Of a stretch of DNA of 64,000 nt, positions 18,555 through 28,157 are shown in pieces (the stretch's first letter is position 1; each line of letters begins with the position of its first letter). The position numbers and the translations under genes were made by a program. Where the stretch lies: the NCBI GenBank assembly GCA_018241505.1, contig JAFEDS010000016.1, positions 620,001 to 684,000 of the forward strand. The letters run 5' to 3'. Source of the DNA: Pseudomonadota bacterium (GTDB lineage Bacteria; Pseudomonadota; Gammaproteobacteria; Steroidobacterales; Steroidobacteraceae). The notes under the pieces are model-generated. The model was not told where the DNA came from and made no database searches. It saw only the letters and a list, made by a program, of their open reading frames with translations.

Positions 18555-20831
18555 ATGGCGTCTTTTCGCGTTCGGACGATCGTAGCGGCACTCACAACAC
18601 TCGCGTCGACCCATGCGCTCGCGCGAGATCGGACGGTTTCCATCACTCTCACCGAACACGGGATACCTCACATCCAGGCCTCGGACTATCGCGGACTGGG
18701 CTACGGCTATGGATATGCAATGGCGCAGAACGACCTGTGTGGGATGGCGTCCATGTTTGCCACCTACAGTGGCGAGCGCGCAGTGCTCTACGGAGAGGAT
18801 CAGGCTGACATCAACTATCTCCTTGGCCGGCGCCCGATCAACAACGCGGCCAGCGACTTCGCCATGCGATTGATGATTGACGCGAAAACGCTCGCGCGGG
18901 CTGATCGGGACCTCCCGCCCCAGATGCGTGAATTGCTGTCGGGTTACGCCGCCGGTTTCAATCGCTACCTCGCTGCCCATGAGCCCGAGTCAGGAGCTTG
19001 CCGCGCGGCCGCGCGGCCGATTACTGTGGATGACATTCAGCGCAGGATCGCTGGACTTTCCATGCTGTTGAGCTCCGGCCTGGTGCTACAACAGTTGTAC
19101 GACGCGGCACCCCCCGGCGACCCGCCGACCACGCAGGTACCAACCGCGGCTCCAGAACCTTCTCTTGCAGGCAGCAACGCCTACGCGTTCGGCAAGGACA
19201 CCACCGAGAACCATACCGGGCTGCTGCTCGGGAACCCACACTTTTTTTGGGACGGGCCGAACCGTTTTGTTGAGGTACATCTCACGATTCCAGGCGAATA
19301 TGACGTCATGGGAATTGTTCTGCAGGGTATCCCACTCGTGGTCGTGGGATTCAATCACTCAATGGCCTGGACACACACCGTCTCCACGGATGAGCGAGGC
19401 GTGCTCTATCGGTTGTCCCTCGATCCAAACGATCCAACCCACTACCGGGTGGACGACCGATCCGTCGCAATGACACGCCAACGAGTCACCATCGACGTGC
19501 GCACTCCGTCGGGCAAGATCGAGCCACGCACGCACGACTTCTGGATGACCGCCTTCGGTCCCGTTCTATCCGGACCCGGCATGCAATGGACCCGGGAGCA
19601 CGCCTACGCGTTGACCGACACCAACCAGTCCAACGATCGGACGCTGCGGCAATGGTGGGAGATCGGCCGGAGCGCCGATGTGGCGGCGCTGCAGAGGACT
19701 CTGCACCACACAATGGGGTTGCCGTGGGTCAACACCATTGCCACGGATAGCAAGGGAAGCGCCTTCTACGCGGATCTGTCGACCGCACCCAATTTCAACG
19801 CCGCCCGGATTCGCGACTGCAGTGTGAAGGACCCTTCCGGAATGTCGAGGTTTTTCGCCGTCCTCGACGGATCGCGCAGCTCTTGCAGTGCCCCGATTCG
19901 CAAGACGCTGCCCCGCCCTTGCCTCACCCGAACCGACTTCGTGGCCAACTCAAACGGTAGCCACTGGCTCACCAACGCCGTATCGCCATTGGAAGGCTTC
20001 TCTCCCGTCATCGGCCCGGAGCGCGTGCCCCAGAGTCTGCGAACCCGCCAAGGTCAGATCCAAGTCAGCGACCGTTTGGCGGGCCGGGACGGACTGCCCG
20101 GCAGCCGAATGTCCCCCGCCGCTCTCGAACGCATCCTATTTTCCGGCCGCTCGCTGCAAGCGGAGTTGGTATTGGACAACCTGCTGACCGCCTGTCAGCA
20201 ACAGGCGGCCACCGATGTTCAGCGCGGCTGTGCGGCTCTGGCGAAGTGGGACCGGCACTACACCCTGGACAGCAGGGGAGCCCACCTGTTCTCAGAGTTT
20301 GTGGATCAGCTCAAACGCCCGGGCAGCGAAGACCTCGGCACGACGGCTCAGGCCTGGCGCATCCACTTCGACAGTGCCGATCCCGTGCACACCCCCAGCG
20401 ATTTCAACGCAGACGATCTCGGAGTATTTGCAGCACTGGCAAAAGCGGTGGCCAAATTGGATCAGGCGTCGATTCCTCTTGATGCGAAGCTGGGCGACGT
20501 GCAATTCGTCGTGCGCGCAGGGGACCGAATCCCGCTCCCGGGCGGCTCAACCTACAGCGCATTGCACGCCACGCTGGTGCCCAAAGTCGGTTACACCGAC
20601 CCCATACAGCCTTCCAATTCCTACATCCAGGTGGTCACGTTTGATGCCGCCGGACCGGTCGCAGATGCCATCCTCGCCAGCTCCCAGTCACCGGAGCCGC
20701 AATCCCCGTTCTATGCCGACCAGACCTGGGCCTATTCACGTGCACAATGGATCCGGTTGCCGTTCTCACGGGAAGCAATCGCCGCCGCCGCGATTGCTCC
20801 CACGGTGTTGTTGCGAGTGCCTGCCCGCTGA
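18555..20831 (+). CDS. Penicillin acylase / acyl-homoserine-lactone acylase family (Ntn hydrolase)
   Basis: Periplasmic N-terminal-nucleophile amidohydrolase precursor, 758 aa, related to PvdQ/QuiP-type acylases. A signal peptide (ending THALA) precedes the alpha-chain. The spacer ends at SLAG, and autocleavage before Ser207 (GSNAYAFG) would create the beta-chain nucleophile. Downstream family motifs are LLLGNPHFFWDGPNRF, NHSMAWTHTVS and the oxyanion Asn region WVNTIATDSKG. A good ribosome-binding site (AGGAG) precedes the ATG. The gene is convergent with a TonB receptor, only 2 bases between the stops. The substrate could be an N-acyl homoserine lactone, an acylated siderophore precursor or another amide. 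Confidence 0.9.
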   Translation: MASFRVRTIVAALTTLASTHALARDRTVSITLTEHGIPHIQASDYRGLGYGYGYAMAQNDLCGMASMFATYSGERAVLYGEDQADINYLLGRRPINNAASDFAMRLMIDAKTLARADRDLPPQMRELLSGYAAGFNRYLAAHEPESGACRAAARPITVDDIQRRIAGLSMLLSSGLVLQQLYDAAPPGDPPTTQVPTAAPEPSLAGSNAYAFGKDTTENHTGLLLGNPHFFWDGPNRFVEVHLTIPGEYDVMGIVLQGIPLVVVGFNHSMAWTHTVSTDERGVLYRLSLDPNDPTHYRVDDRSVAMTRQRVTIDVRTPSGKIEPRTHDFWMTAFGPVLSGPGMQWTREHAYALTDTNQSNDRTLRQWWEIGRSADVAALQRTLHHTMGLPWVNTIATDSKGSAFYADLSTAPNFNAARIRDCSVKDPSGMSRFFAVLDGSRSSCSAPIRKTLPRPCLTRTDFVANSNGSHWLTNAVSPLEGFSPVIGPERVPQSLRTRQGQIQVSDRLAGRDGLPGSRMSPAALERILFSGRSLQAELVLDNLLTACQQQAATDVQRGCAALAKWDRHYTLDSRGAHLFSEFVDQLKRPGSEDLGTTAQAWRIHFDSADPVHTPSDFNADDLGVFAALAKAVAKLDQASIPLDAKLGDVQFVVRAGDRIPLPGGSTYSALHATLVPKVGYTDPIQPSNSYIQVVTFDAAGPVADAILASSQSPEPQSPFYADQTWAYSRAQWIRLPFSREAIAAAAIAPTVLLRVPAR

Positions 20832-20833
20832 AG

Positions 20834-23197
20834 CTAAAACCGGTACCCGGCATCAATGCCAAAGCTCCGCGGTCTCAACGTCGTCTGCTGTTGGATCTGT
20901 CGCGAGATCGAGTCCAGACCGTAGCTGGCATACAGGACCGGCCGTGCGTTAGTGACATTGTCCACGAAGAACGATAGATCGAGGGAGCCGTGAACAACGC
21001 CGCTGCGCAGAGTCAGGAAATTGTAGGCGGGGCCCGCATACAGCGCCGGATCAAAACCGGCCGTCCCTTCCGATGTAGTCCGGCGAAAGGCACTCGAATG
21101 CTGCAGATCGGTGCGAAGGTAACCGGAGTACCCAGCCGCCAGGGCGTGTTCGTACGTCAAGGTAACGTTTGAAGTCCACTGCGGGCTCAGCAAAGTGGCA
21201 TCGCCCTCGCGCGTGATCAGGGCTCGCTCGCCGGTAATGGCGTTCAACCCCGCATACACGTTGTCTTTCAACACAGAATGCGAATAGCCGACATTGGCTC
21301 CGAGCGTGAGTCCTTCGACGAGCTTGTATTGGCCTTGGAAGTCAAAGCCCTTGCTCGTGGCATGACCCAGGTTGGCGACATACCCGAAGCCGCAGAGCGG
21401 CAGGGCAAGAGCCTGTTGAATGTTGCGCCAGTCGATGTAGAACACGCTGGCGTTCAAGGCCAGCCGCCGGTCCAGCGTGAGGGTCTTTGCCCCCACCTCG
21501 TAGTTCCAGACACTGTCCGATTCGAATTTCCGCAACTGCTCAGGGGTGGTTCCCTGCGCGGCCAGGTCCGCGCCGCACCGACCCACCGGAACCGGTGTAT
21601 TCGGTCCGCCCGAGCGAAAGCCGCGCGACGCAGTGATGTAAGCCAGGTTGCTATCGTCGAATTGATAGGAGATCGTGCCTTTTGGATTGACCGGGGTCTC
21701 AGATGAGGTTTGCACACCGAGGAGATCCGGTGTCGTAGGGCCACCGTTGTACAGGCCGTCCGCATTGAACTGACTGCTGACCTTGATGTGCGCGACGCGC
21801 ACGCCACCAGCTAGTTTCAGGTGCGAGGTGAGGTTGTAGCTCAGCTCGCCAAATCCGGCCGTTTGTTCTTCCACAGCATAGGAGCTCTGTTCATAGGAAA
21901 GCCCGCCGGGCAGCAGGCCAATGCCGGCTACGGCTGCCAGCGGCGCGCCAAACAAGGTCTCCGACACAGTCTCGAGGCCGGGCTCGGCCACCTGCTGGGC
22001 GAAGCGGGTCAGCGCGTGTTGATAAAACGCACCCACCGTATAGTTGAACGGACTTGCACCGGCGGCTGAGCTCACGCGCAGCTCCTGGGTGAAATTCTGC
22101 TGCGACGTGCGGGTGCGGCTGGTCGATTGATAGCTCTCGAACCCCGGGAGAATGGCCGTATGGAAAAACGTGTCCATGGTGATCAGGGAGTAATCGAACT
22201 GCTCGACATCGCGTCGGTCGAAGTAGGATGTGACCGAAGTCAAGCGCGCGCTGCCGACGTCATAGTTAACTGTCAGGCTCGGCAATACGAACCGGTCATC
22301 TCCCGGTGAAGGCACTGTGTTGGCCTGCTGAAAAGGTCCCAATGTCGAATAGGTCAGTGGCAGGGCCTCGCTGTGGCGCCGCTGATAGTAGACGGCAGGC
22401 AGGATTTGAAGCCCCCCGGGTAAGGTCAGGTTGGCAGCTAGCCGCAGCGACACCGAGTCGGAGCGGTTCACATTGGAGTCGATGACATCGCCCGTGAGCC
22501 GCGACACCCGATCGATGTAACCCCCATCGCGGCGGTAGTAGACCGATCCGCGCAGGCCGAGAGCTCCCTCTATCGCAGGTCCGCCGGCTGCCGCACCCAC
22601 TTCATAGCTCGGCGCCCCACTCTCAGTGAATCCGACTTCGCTGCGTACTTTGCCACTGAACTCGGTCAGGCTGGGGGTGGGGGTAATGTAGCGGATGGTG
22701 CCCCCTTCGGAGCTCGATCCGAACAACGTGCCCTGCGGTCCGCGCAAGACCTCGACGCGATCAATATCGAACAATTTGGGCATCGGATCGGCTGAGAAGC
22801 TCGATTTCGGCGCCTGCACAGGGGTGTCGTCGATGTATATACCCACTGTCGCATCCCCGGCCGCAGAAGAAATGCCGCGGATGGCAATCGCCGGCGCACC
22901 CCCGTTGGTCGCAGGCTGCACGCTCAGACCCGGCACGTCGCGCGCAAATCCCCCGATATCCTTGGCTCCCATCTGTTCCAGGTGCGCCTCACTCAGTGCT
23001 GACACACTGATCGGCACGGTATTCAACTTTTCTTCGCGGCGCTGAGCCGTGACGACGATTTCCTCCAACGCCGGCTGCGCCTGGTCGGACTGCTGGCCGA
23101 GAGCCGGCATGGCGCCGAAGGCGAGGCCTGCCGCAGTGACGCCTACTGTCAATGAATGCTGAACGAGGGGAATTCGCGAGACCTGTTTCATTGCCAA
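20834..23197 (-). CDS. TonB-dependent receptor (no STN domain)
   Basis: Outer-membrane transporter of 787 aa with signal peptide (about residues 1-34, ending MPALGQ). TonB box and plug start at EEIVVTAQRREEKLNTVP, with plug motif VEVLRGPQGTLFGSSSEGG. The barrel ends GIDAGYRF. It lacks an STN domain, so it is not a sigma-signalling transducer. The AraC regulator at 23290 is divergent and separated by only about 90 bases, making it the likely controller. The receptor converges with the acylase gene, so they are not co-transcribed. Confidence 0.95.
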   Translation of the reverse strand: MAMKQVSRIPLVQHSLTVGVTAAGLAFGAMPALGQQSDQAQPALEEIVVTAQRREEKLNTVPISVSALSEAHLEQMGAKDIGGFARDVPGLSVQPATNGGAPAIAIRGISSAAGDATVGIYIDDTPVQAPKSSFSADPMPKLFDIDRVEVLRGPQGTLFGSSSEGGTIRYITPTPSLTEFSGKVRSEVGFTESGAPSYEVGAAAGGPAIEGALGLRGSVYYRRDGGYIDRVSRLTGDVIDSNVNRSDSVSLRLAANLTLPGGLQILPAVYYQRRHSEALPLTYSTLGPFQQANTVPSPGDDRFVLPSLTVNYDVGSARLTSVTSYFDRRDVEQFDYSLITMDTFFHTAILPGFESYQSTSRTRTSQQNFTQELRVSSAAGASPFNYTVGAFYQHALTRFAQQVAEPGLETVSETLFGAPLAAVAGIGLLPGGLSYEQSSYAVEEQTAGFGELSYNLTSHLKLAGGVRVAHIKVSSQFNADGLYNGGPTTPDLLGVQTSSETPVNPKGTISYQFDDSNLAYITASRGFRSGGPNTPVPVGRCGADLAAQGTTPEQLRKFESDSVWNYEVGAKTLTLDRRLALNASVFYIDWRNIQQALALPLCGFGYVANLGHATSKGFDFQGQYKLVEGLTLGANVGYSHSVLKDNVYAGLNAITGERALITREGDATLLSPQWTSNVTLTYEHALAAGYSGYLRTDLQHSSAFRRTTSEGTAGFDPALYAGPAYNFLTLRSGVVHGSLDLSFFVDNVTNARPVLYASYGLDSISRQIQQQTTLRPRSFGIDAGYRF

Positions 23198-23289
23198 CCC
23201 TTACGATTTTTCGAAAGGGGTGAGGATTCCGCGAACGTGCTCGTCAGTCTTGTATCGGCCCTCAGCGGTTTTTGTACGGTCTGACCTCA

Positions 23290-24153
23290 ATGGATCCGCA
23301 TCCCATCCTGCGCCGTGTCGGTGACCAGTCCCACCTGTTCCAGGTGGTGACGCTGGAACTGCGCTTCAAGCTCAGCGGGTGCAGCCTGCTATGCTTTGAC
23401 GACGGCGTAGAGCCCATGCTGGGCGAGCATTGCTCCGCCAGTGTCTATTCGCCCCGCGAGTTACATTATGAGCGGCTGACATGCGAGCTCGCGGAGCGCT
23501 CTGTTACGCTACATTGTGACCCGGAGTTCTTCCTACGCGAGCTCGGGCTGACTCCGGACGAAACCCCTGAGCCGATTCGCGCTTTCCTGACCGGGCAGCC
23601 GATCCCCAGAGAGTTCAAACGCATCCGACTGACGGCCCACATGCGCCGCACCCTCGTCGAATTGATGCAGCCGACCTGTCTGCCGCAGTTCACCCGCGCC
23701 TACCGGGAGCTGAAGGCTCGCGACTTGGCGCTCTCGGCCTTGATTGAGTTGCAGGGCACTGAGACGCGGGTGTGTGACGAGCGCTCGACGGCCGCCTGTC
23801 CTACCGCCGGACTGACAGCCGGCCTACTTCTGCGTGCGACGCAATGGTTACACCAGAACCTGAGCGAAGACCGTGACCTGCAAGATCTAGCGGCGGCAGT
23901 GAAGGTCGCTCCGGGTCGACTGCTGCGCGCTTTCAAACACACAACCGGCCTGACGCCCCAACAATATCGCCTGCGTGCCCGAGTGGAGCGCGCCCGCCAG
24001 CTACTCGTCGACGGCCAATTACCCCTCAAGGCTATCGGCCAGGACTCCGGCTTCTACGACCAGGCGCATCTGACACGCGCGTTTCGAGCCGCCTACGGTA
24101 CCACTCCCTCGCGATATCGAAAGGAGCGAGTCAGCCAACTCGAGGTCGTGTGA
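23290..24153 (+). CDS. AraC-family transcriptional regulator
   Basis: DNA-binding regulator of about 287 aa from the ATG at 23290 (a TTG 18 bases upstream is possible). The C-terminal AraC/XylS domain has two helix-turn-helix units: LQDLAAAVKVAPGRLLRAFKH and the signature IGQDSGFYDQAHLTRAFRAAYGTTPSRYRK. The N-terminal 180 residues show no clear cupin and resemble the diverse sensor part of PchR-like regulators. It is divergent from the TonB receptor at 20834-23197. Its 3' end overlaps the convergent quinoprotein gene by 23 bases. Confidence 0.88.
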   Translation: MDPHPILRRVGDQSHLFQVVTLELRFKLSGCSLLCFDDGVEPMLGEHCSASVYSPRELHYERLTCELAERSVTLHCDPEFFLRELGLTPDETPEPIRAFLTGQPIPREFKRIRLTAHMRRTLVELMQPTCLPQFTRAYRELKARDLALSALIELQGTETRVCDERSTAACPTAGLTAGLLLRATQWLHQNLSEDRDLQDLAAAVKVAPGRLLRAFKHTTGLTPQQYRLRARVERARQLLVDGQLPLKAIGQDSGFYDQAHLTRAFRAAYGTTPSRYRKERVSQLEVV

Positions 24154-25747
24154 CCGCAAATGCGAACAGAGTCGACCCGGCAGGAATGACCACATACTGT
24201 CGCCCATCGAGCTGGTAAGTCATCGCCGTGGAATACAGCGCCGCACCGAGCTGCACGTGCCACAGATCCTGGCCACTACTCGCATCCAAGGCGATGAAGT
24301 TACCATCCGACTCACCAGCGAAAACAACTCCACCGGCGGTTGACAGCGCCCCGGCATTGGGAGCGCTGAAATATTTGAACTCCCACTTCTGTGCCCCTGT
24401 CAGTGGATCCAACGCCTTCAGCGCGCCTCCCGGCCGGCTCTGCGGATCTGGGCCGTATTGACCTCCGACAAAGACGTGCCCCGCACGATAGGGCTCGCGC
24501 ACGCTGCTGAACAAGTCGCACTCATTGGATGTCGCGACATACAGCAACCTCGTTTCCGGATCATAGGAAGGTGAATACCAGTTGGTCAGACCCGGCGCGC
24601 CAGGACAGACGAGGGTCCCGCCAGCACCCAACTTGATCTGTGGATTCAACACCGGCCGGCCGCTGGGTGCAATGGAGGTGGCCCACGTTACATGCCCAAA
24701 GGGTTGGGCACCGAGAAACCGGCCATCGGTTCGATCGAGCACATACAAAAAGCCATTCCGATTGGCCTGCACCAGAAGCTTGCGTGGCTGCCCCTGCCAG
24801 GAACCCTCGAGCAGAACAGGAACCTGCGTAGCATCGTAGTCGTACAGGTCGTGTGGCGTGAACTGAAAATGCCAGACCAGTTTGCCATTGTCAGGGTTGA
24901 GCGCCAGCATGGAGTTGCTGTAGAGATTGTCCCCATCGCGCTCACCGCCGTAACCGCTCGGAGCGGGATTCCCCGTCGGCCAGTACAACAGGTTGAGCTC
25001 CGGGTCATAGGATCCCGTGAGCCACGCCGGCACTCCGCCGGTTTTCCAAGAGTCCCCCGTCCAGGTCCCCTGCCCCGATGACTGCGCACCCGCTATTGTC
25101 TGGAAGCGCCACAAACGTTGCCCAGAGTTCACATCGTAGGCGTCGATGAAGCCGCGAACTCCATACTCTCCGCCCGAAACGCCGACAATCACCGCGTTCT
25201 TGATCACCAGCGGGGCGGTCGTAAAACTATAACCCTGGCTCGAGTCCGCCGCCTTGACATCCCACAGGAGATTGCCGGTCCGGGTATCAAGCGCAATCAC
25301 GTGCGCATCCAGCGTCGCCATGAACAACTTGTTGCCCAACAGCGCGAAGCCGCGATTAACTCTCCCGCAGCACAATGGCAGCTTGTCCGGCAGACTACGC
25401 CGATAGCGCCAGATTGCCCTGCCGGTGCGGGCATCCAACGCAAATGCGCGGTTGCTCTGTCCAGTACCGTATAACACCCCATCCACCACAAGGGGTGTCG
25501 TCTCGAACGACCCGAGATCATCGACCTGAAAGGCCCACTGGAGACTGAGATTGGCGACATTGCGCGTATTGATCTGGCTGAGACCACTGTGCCGCCAGCC
25601 ACGATAGTCACCCGAGTAAGTAAGCCAGTTCTCGGGCTCCCGCTCGGCATTCACGAGGCGTTCGTAACTGACCTGGGCGTGCGCGCTCATCCAGGCGCAC
25701 AACACCATTCCTAACAGCCGCGAACGCGATTTCATAGTTGTTCTCAT
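24131..25747 (-). CDS. PQQ-dependent alcohol dehydrogenase with lanthanide-type active site
   Basis: Periplasmic quinoprotein dehydrogenase, 538 aa, signal peptide ending AHAQ. It has the methanol/ethanol dehydrogenase propeller fold. Vicinal Cys126-Cys127 (CCGRVNRG) would form the disulfide next to PQQ. Metal ligands are Glu194 (GGEYGVRGF) and Asn260 (PTGNPAP). Catalytic Asp303 is followed by Asp305 (HDLYDYDAT). An Asp two residues after the catalytic Asp is the established hallmark of lanthanide-dependent XoxF/PedH-type enzymes, whereas Ca-type enzymes carry a neutral residue. The gene overlaps the upstream cytochrome c gene by 4 bases; that cytochrome is the likely electron acceptor. Confidence 0.9.
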   Translation of the reverse strand: MRTTMKSRSRLLGMVLCAWMSAHAQVSYERLVNAEREPENWLTYSGDYRGWRHSGLSQINTRNVANLSLQWAFQVDDLGSFETTPLVVDGVLYGTGQSNRAFALDARTGRAIWRYRRSLPDKLPLCCGRVNRGFALLGNKLFMATLDAHVIALDTRTGNLLWDVKAADSSQGYSFTTAPLVIKNAVIVGVSGGEYGVRGFIDAYDVNSGQRLWRFQTIAGAQSSGQGTWTGDSWKTGGVPAWLTGSYDPELNLLYWPTGNPAPSGYGGERDGDNLYSNSMLALNPDNGKLVWHFQFTPHDLYDYDATQVPVLLEGSWQGQPRKLLVQANRNGFLYVLDRTDGRFLGAQPFGHVTWATSIAPSGRPVLNPQIKLGAGGTLVCPGAPGLTNWYSPSYDPETRLLYVATSNECDLFSSVREPYRAGHVFVGGQYGPDPQSRPGGALKALDPLTGAQKWEFKYFSAPNAGALSTAGGVVFAGESDGNFIALDASSGQDLWHVQLGAALYSTAMTYQLDGRQYVVIPAGSTLFAFAVTRPRVG

Positions 25748-26574
25748 CGGCCGCGCAACCCCTCCAGATAGGAAACCAGATCCGCCAGGTCCCGCGCGCC
25801 GAGACGGCTCGGCGGATAGGGCGGCATCAGTGAGCGAGGCTCATGCCTCACACTCTCGAGGTCTCTCTTCAAAAGCAAGTGCACGGTTCCACCCGTATCC
25901 ATCAGTTGTATCGAGAAGGTATCCTCGTTCTTGGCCACACCGACCAAACTCCGCCCGTCCGCCAGAATGACGGTGACCGTGTCGTAGCGAAGCGGTACGT
26001 TGTATAGATCGTTCGGGTCGGCCATTCCTTCGGTCAATTCCTTGTCCGGCTCGCGAATCGATTCCACCAGATAGGACGCCGCGCGCGAGGCCCCCACGTC
26101 GGACAAGTCAGGCCCGAGTACACCTCCCTTTCCTGTTACCATGTGGCACGCGTTGCAACCGCCGCTGCCGAAGAAGATCCTCGCCCCTTTGACGGGATCA
26201 CCCGATCCCACGGCATGCCTGTCTGGGGCGAGCGAGCGTAGGTAGGACACAATCGCCCGAATTTCAGCCTCCTCGAGGTCGTTGGCCGGCATGGCGGTGC
26301 CGGGCACGCCCTGGGCGATCGTGTGGAAAATATCGGCATCGCTCCCGCCATGAACCCACCGGCCGGTCGTGAGGTCAGGCCCCTTGCCGCCGCCGCGGGC
26401 ATTCGCTCCGTGGCAAATGGAGCAGTTGGAACGAAACAACAAGCCGCCCTGTTGGATAGTCGCCGACTGGCTCGTCACCTGATCGGCAGCAGCCCCTTCA
26501 TGTGCGTACGCCCTCTCGCATGAGAACACCACACACCCGAGTGTCGCGAACACACAGACGAGCGCCCGGATCAC
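25744..26574 (-). CDS. Dihaem cytochrome c
   Basis: Periplasmic c-type cytochrome, about 276 aa from the GTG at 26574, which overlaps the preceding stop by 4 bases (GTGA) and yields a good signal peptide (VIRALVCVFATLGCVVFSCERAYA). Haem site 1 is CSICH with Met ligand candidate GTAMPA. Haem site 2 is CNACH with Met candidate in RSLMPPYP. The second domain contains the insert DTVTVILADGRSLVGVAKNEDTFSIQL, typical of membrane-bound-dehydrogenase-associated cytochromes. The open frame extends to 26685 but that part is not signal-like. It probably carries electrons from the quinoprotein downstream to the respiratory chain. Confidence 0.9.
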   Translation of the reverse strand: MIRALVCVFATLGCVVFSCERAYAHEGAAADQVTSQSATIQQGGLLFRSNCSICHGANARGGGKGPDLTTGRWVHGGSDADIFHTIAQGVPGTAMPANDLEEAEIRAIVSYLRSLAPDRHAVGSGDPVKGARIFFGSGGCNACHMVTGKGGVLGPDLSDVGASRAASYLVESIREPDKELTEGMADPNDLYNVPLRYDTVTVILADGRSLVGVAKNEDTFSIQLMDTGGTVHLLLKRDLESVRHEPRSLMPPYPPSRLGARDLADLVSYLEGLRGR

Positions 26575-27575
26575 GGCTTTGCGACCGATGGGTATGGGAG
26601 GCGCCAGACGGTCCCGCGAATGTAATCCATGAGCCACACAGCATCCGCGTCGCACCCCAATGAATCTCCTCCCGGACCTTTCCACTGCCGCACCGTCTTG
26701 TTCGTGGACGGGTCGATGCGCGTCAAGGGCAGCGTAAACACGGTTGCCCAGATAGTGTTGGCACCGTAACAGATCTCACCGCCCTCTCCCTGCAGGCCCG
26801 CTGCAATGGTCGCAATCACCTTTCTGGACTTTGCGTCGATGCGGCTCACGCTGCCGTCGCCTTGATTGAGCGTCCAGATGGAACCGCCGCCCGCGGTCAA
26901 GAAACGCGGTTTGAGCCCGACTGGAACCGAGCCCAGCACCTCCCCGGAGCTTGCATCGATCGCGGTCAGGACGCTCTTATCGGCGCTGGTGATCCAAACG
27001 ACGCCGTCGCTGTAGAGGGGATTGAATGAGCCGCGTGGCACGTGAACACGCTGCCGTACAGCACCAGTGTCAGGATTGATCCTGCTGAGGGTCCCATCGT
27101 TTCCGGTCACCATCCAGAGGCTATCCGCGCTCGAAGTAAGATCGCCGTCCGGGGCGATCCACCCGACGCTCACCTTCCCACCGATCTGGTTGGTGCGCGG
27201 ATCGATTCGCAGTAGGACGGGCATTTTGGAACATACCGGCACCCACAAGGTGCCGAAGGCGAACTCTGGCTTTGAGCAAACCTCGCCGGGCAGCGCAATC
27301 GTTGCAACGACCTTTGCGGTTTTCGGGTCGATACGCCTCACCGCGTAGGGCTTGGCGCTCACCACCCAGACGGCTTCCGGTGTCGGCAGCACCCAATACG
27401 CCAACTCGCCACCAATCTTCCAGCTCGCTTGCGGGTGCAGAGCGGCAAACGGAATCTGCACTGACGCAATGCCCGGTCGGGGCGTGTTCAGAACAGCGTC
27501 GCTCTCACGATCATCCTGTCCGAACGCGGCGGCACTTGCGATATAGCACAATACGAAGATGTGACGGAACGCCAT
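26571..27575 (-). CDS. Exported beta-propeller protein (YncE/virginiamycin-lyase-like repeats)
   Basis: Secreted propeller protein of about 334 aa from the ATG at 27575, which has a GAAGG ribosome-binding site and starts a signal peptide (MAFRHIFVLCYIASAAAFGQ). Repeated blades of the form VWVVSAKPYAVRRIDPKTAKVVATIALP and LWMVTGNDGTLSRINPDTGAV are visible, about seven in all. No catalytic residues can be assigned. It is the first gene of a three-gene operon with the cytochrome and the quinoprotein, so it may bind substrate or assist the dehydrogenase in the periplasm. Confidence 0.8.
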   Translation of the reverse strand: MAFRHIFVLCYIASAAAFGQDDRESDAVLNTPRPGIASVQIPFAALHPQASWKIGGELAYWVLPTPEAVWVVSAKPYAVRRIDPKTAKVVATIALPGEVCSKPEFAFGTLWVPVCSKMPVLLRIDPRTNQIGGKVSVGWIAPDGDLTSSADSLWMVTGNDGTLSRINPDTGAVRQRVHVPRGSFNPLYSDGVVWITSADKSVLTAIDASSGEVLGSVPVGLKPRFLTAGGGSIWTLNQGDGSVSRIDAKSRKVIATIAAGLQGEGGEICYGANTIWATVFTLPLTRIDPSTNKTVRQWKGPGGDSLGCDADAVWLMDYIRGTVWRLPYPSVAKP

Positions 27576-27640
27576 GACTTTTCTACCTTCGCCCCTCGAG
27601 GCTAGACTCACCACACTTGCAGTCCGGACGATCACTTCTC

Positions 27641-28138
27641 ATGGCAAAACGTACCCGAGATGGCCGAGTGGACCGATTCGATATGCGCATTCTCGCGGCG
27701 CTGTGCGAGCGCGGCCGGCAAACGATCACCGAGCTGTCCAAGTTGGTGGGCCTTTCCCAGACACCCTGCAGCGCGCGGCTGGAGAAGCTCGAGGCCGACG
27801 CGGCGATCCTCGGATACCACGCGGATGTCGATGTCGAGCAACTCACTGGAATGAGCTTGTACTATGTCACCATAAGCGCGAAATCCTACTCCGCCACTCT
27901 CGCCGCGAAGATGGAAGCATTGATCAGCCAGAGTCCCTACGTCGTGGCCGCGGATGCTCTGTTTGGCTCGCACGACTACGTGCTGCAGATCTACGCTCGC
28001 AGCGCCCAGCACTACCACGAGATCGTAGCCCCGTTGCTGGAGCTCGAGATTGACTACCACACGTGGCCGGTATCGCGCCGCGTATTGCGCCCGCAGACTC
28101 ATCGGTTGATGGCTGCATTCGCCAAGACCCCCCCGTGA
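27641..28138 (+). CDS. Lrp/AsnC-family transcriptional regulator
   Basis: Regulator of about 166 aa. The N-terminal AsnC-type helix-turn-helix is RFDMRILAALCERGRQTITELSKLVGLSQTPCSARLEKLEADAAILGY. The C-terminal RAM ligand-binding domain is at about residues 75-155. The ATG at 27641 gives a standard N-terminus. It is divergent from the propeller-cytochrome-quinoprotein operon with 65 bases between starts, so that operon is a likely target, perhaps with an amino acid or related effector. Confidence 0.88.
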   Translation: MAKRTRDGRVDRFDMRILAALCERGRQTITELSKLVGLSQTPCSARLEKLEADAAILGYHADVDVEQLTGMSLYYVTISAKSYSATLAAKMEALISQSPYVVAADALFGSHDYVLQIYARSAQHYHEIVAPLLELEIDYHTWPVSRRVLRPQTHRLMAAFAKTPP

Positions 28139-28157
28139 GCCGCCAGGTTGCATCGAG

